A program made the position numbers and the translations under genes. Shown piece after piece: positions 13,671 to 15,340 of a stretch of DNA of 15,340 nucleotides (position 1 is the stretch's first letter; each line of letters begins with the position of its first letter). The notes under the pieces are model-generated. The model did no database searches, was not told the DNA's origin, and saw nothing but the letters and a program-made list of their open reading frames with translations. This DNA comes from Deltaproteobacteria bacterium (GTDB taxonomy: Bacteria > Desulfobacterota_B > Binatia > UBA9968). Where the stretch lies: NCBI GenBank assembly GCA_027297485.1, contig JAPUHZ010000504.1:1-15340 (forward strand), given 5' to 3'.

Positions 13671-15019
13671 CAACATTTGTCCGAGGGCTGAGGCTGGATG
13701 AAATTCCACCGGCGGTGAGTGAGAAGGCCAAGCTGATCTTTCTTGACACCTTGGGGATTGCCCTGGCCTCTTCTACTATGGACTTTGGGCATATGGTGCT
13801 TGAGGTGTCGAGTGCCCTTGGAGGACCTCTGGACAGCCGTTTGATTGGCACCTCTCGCAGGGTAGCATCGGCCAATGCAGTTTTGGCCAACGGGACCTTG
13901 GCCCACGGCCTGGACTACGATGACACGCTAGAGGAAGCCATCGTTCACACGGGGTGTTGTGGGGCAATAACGGCTTTAGCTGTTGGTGAGGAGATCAGAG
14001 CGAGCGGAAAGAGCGTGCTGGAGGCGACGGTGGCAGGGATCGAGGTGATGTGCAAGGTAGGTTTGGTGGCTCCGGGAAAATTCCATGCCCGCGGGTTTCA
14101 TCCCACAGCCCTTTGCGGTACCTTTGGGGCAGTGGCGGCCGCCGGCAAACTCCATGCTCTTGAGCTTTCCCAGTTGAAGGATGCTTTTGGTCTTTGTGGG
14201 AGTCAGAGCTCGGGAATTATCGAATACCTGACCGACGGCTCGTGGAGCAAGAGGCTCCACCCCGGTTGGTCTGCCCATGGCGGGATTATCGCGGTGCTTT
14301 TGGCCACCAGGGGATTTCGGGGTCCCGCGTCGGTTTTTGAAGGTCGTCATGGTTTTTATCAAGCCTTTGGCGGTGACAACGGATACCAGTTCGAAAGACT
14401 CAGGGAACTGGGCAAGACCTGGGAGATTCCACGGATTGCCTTTAAATCCTATCCGTGCGGTTCGATCTCTCATCCCTATATGGACTGTGCCTTGAGGTTA
14501 AGACAGGATCATGCCATCCGAGCAGAGGATGTCGAAGAAGTTATTTGCCGTACCGCAGAAGGGCCAGTGCACCGACTCTGGGAACCTCTGAAAGAGAAAC
14601 AACGACCTTCCAGCTCTTACGGCGCTAAGTTCAGCCTACCCTATAGCATCGCTACCATGCTCATTCGGGGCAAGGCTGGTCTGGAAGAGTTTTCAGAGAA
14701 GGCTATCCATGATTCCGAAGTCCTCTCCCTGGCCGGAAAGGTGCGCTATGAACTGGACCCTACGATCGACTATCCTCGCCATTTCTCGGGCCATGTTAAG
14801 ATTAGATTAAAGAACGGGACGATCCTGGAAGAGAACCAGCCCTACCCAAGAGGGGGATTAGAGTTTCCGTTTACTCTGGCAGAGATCGAGGAGAAATTTC
14901 GCGCAAACGCAGGATTGGCTTTGCCCCGAGAGAGGGTGGACAAAATTGTTGCTACTGTTAGCGGTTTAGAGAAGCTGCCGTCAATCGAGGCACTTGCAGA
15001 TCTTCTTAGTCCAGATTAG
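13646..15019 (+). CDS. MmgE/PrpD family protein (second of tandem pair)
   Basis: A second member of the same family, 457 aa, diverged from its neighbour. Motifs: HGLDYDDT (87-94), FHPTALCGTFGAVAAAGK, SKRLHPGWSAHGG (in place of TKPLHAGRAAENG in the first copy), FKSYPCGSISHPYMD and AKFSLPYSIATM. GTG 13646 has GAGGAG about 6 bases upstream, inside the end of the first gene, so the pair is probably translationally coupled. The first copy's sequence at the KPLH/KRLH site differs, so the two may act on different substrates or form a mixed dimer. The DYDDT cluster and basic positions are kept in both, so neither looks dead. Confidence 0.88.
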   Translation: MERYSEAVATFVRGLRLDEIPPAVSEKAKLIFLDTLGIALASSTMDFGHMVLEVSSALGGPLDSRLIGTSRRVASANAVLANGTLAHGLDYDDTLEEAIVHTGCCGAITALAVGEEIRASGKSVLEATVAGIEVMCKVGLVAPGKFHARGFHPTALCGTFGAVAAAGKLHALELSQLKDAFGLCGSQSSGIIEYLTDGSWSKRLHPGWSAHGGIIAVLLATRGFRGPASVFEGRHGFYQAFGGDNGYQFERLRELGKTWEIPRIAFKSYPCGSISHPYMDCALRLRQDHAIRAEDVEEVICRTAEGPVHRLWEPLKEKQRPSSSYGAKFSLPYSIATMLIRGKAGLEEFSEKAIHDSEVLSLAGKVRYELDPTIDYPRHFSGHVKIRLKNGTILEENQPYPRGGLEFPFTLAEIEEKFRANAGLALPRERVDKIVATVSGLEKLPSIEALADLLSPD

Positions 15020-15066
15020 TCGTTAGCCCAATAACAAACAAACACTAGCCGCCTTAAAACTAAGTT

Positions 15067-15340
15067 ATGGACCTTGGCCTCAAAAATAGAGTTGCTATGG
15101 TTACCGGCGCCAGCCAAGGGATTGGCCGGGCCATTGCCTTTGCTTTAGGCGCAGAAGGGGCCGCCCTTGCACTGTGCAGCCGGACCGAAAAGGCGATCAA
15201 AGAAACAGCTCAAGATATTTCTTCTCGCTATGGGGTAAAAGTTCATGCGCAGGCGCAGGATCTAACCAAGCCAGATGCTATCAAGAGTTTTGTGAACGGA
15301 GCGAAAGCGGCGTTAGGCCGGATCGATATCCTGGTCAACA
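15067..15340 (+). CDS. Short-chain dehydrogenase/reductase, N-terminal part (runs off the window)
   Basis: NAD(P)-dependent oxidoreductase of the classical SDR family; only the first 91 codons are visible. It shows the cofactor loop TGASQGIG (about residues 14-21), a following Arg in CSRT, DLT after the third strand, and the beginning of the NxAG region (DILVN) at the window edge. The catalytic Ser-Tyr-Lys part lies beyond the window. ATG 15067 has no clear ribosome site. It starts 47 bases after the second MmgE/PrpD gene, so it may share its transcript and reduce or oxidise the same pathway's intermediate. The substrate cannot be told from this part. Confidence 0.85.
   Translation, partial: MDLGLKNRVAMVTGASQGIGRAIAFALGAEGAALALCSRTEKAIKETAQDISSRYGVKVHAQAQDLTKPDAIKSFVNGAKAALGRIDILVN

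Overview
The window looks like chromosomal DNA of a Gram-negative anaerobe, most plausibly an uncultured deltaproteobacterium (Desulfobacterota). The reasons are a two-subunit glycine decarboxylase, a TonB-type protein and TatA (a cell envelope with an outer membrane), an MJ0042/DUF3426 zinc-ribbon protein, a SAM-I riboswitch, and tandem MmgE/PrpD genes followed by a short-chain dehydrogenase. This placement is inference from gene content; there is no rRNA or other marker gene.

Layout. 1-449 has no convincing gene. It holds a GC-rich region (about 105-289) that folds on paper into a long hairpin with a branched interior, and a perfect 21-bp tandem duplication (407-448) that carries the ribosome binding site of folD. 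450-5726 (+) is a one-carbon operon, folD-gcvT-gcvH-gcvPA-gcvPB. The cleavage system turns glycine into CO2, NH3 and 5,10-methylene-THF, and FolD oxidises the latter towards 10-formyl-THF. The lipoamide dehydrogenase (L protein) is not in the window. 5727-6032 is a spacer with a strong nested palindrome. 6033-6797 (-) is a TonB-like protein and 6890-7096 (+) is tatA, divergent from each other.

7093-12143 (-) is the most interesting part. A sigma70-like promoter leads into a SAM-I riboswitch with an intrinsic terminator, then a ThiF/MoeB-type E1 enzyme, a threonine synthase, a CysO-like ubiquitin-fold sulfur carrier, a CysM-like PLP enzyme, a stand-alone NIL-domain protein and the DUF3426 protein. 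E1, carrier and CysM-like synthase are the core of the protein-thiocarboxylate route to cysteine described in mycobacteria (CysO/CysM) and, with other partners, to homocysteine in Wolinella (HcyS). Here the set is placed under SAM control and next to ThrC and NIL, both connected with the methionine branch. I infer a SAM-repressed sulfur-assimilation module feeding cysteine or homocysteine synthesis. The carrier ends in Gly-Gly-Met rather than a free Gly-Gly, so it may need trimming. A second likely promoter lies in front of the carrier gene.

12216-15340 (+) runs divergently: two overlapping MmgE/PrpD-family genes and the start of an SDR gene cut off by the window end, probably a carboxylic-acid catabolic operon of unknown substrate.
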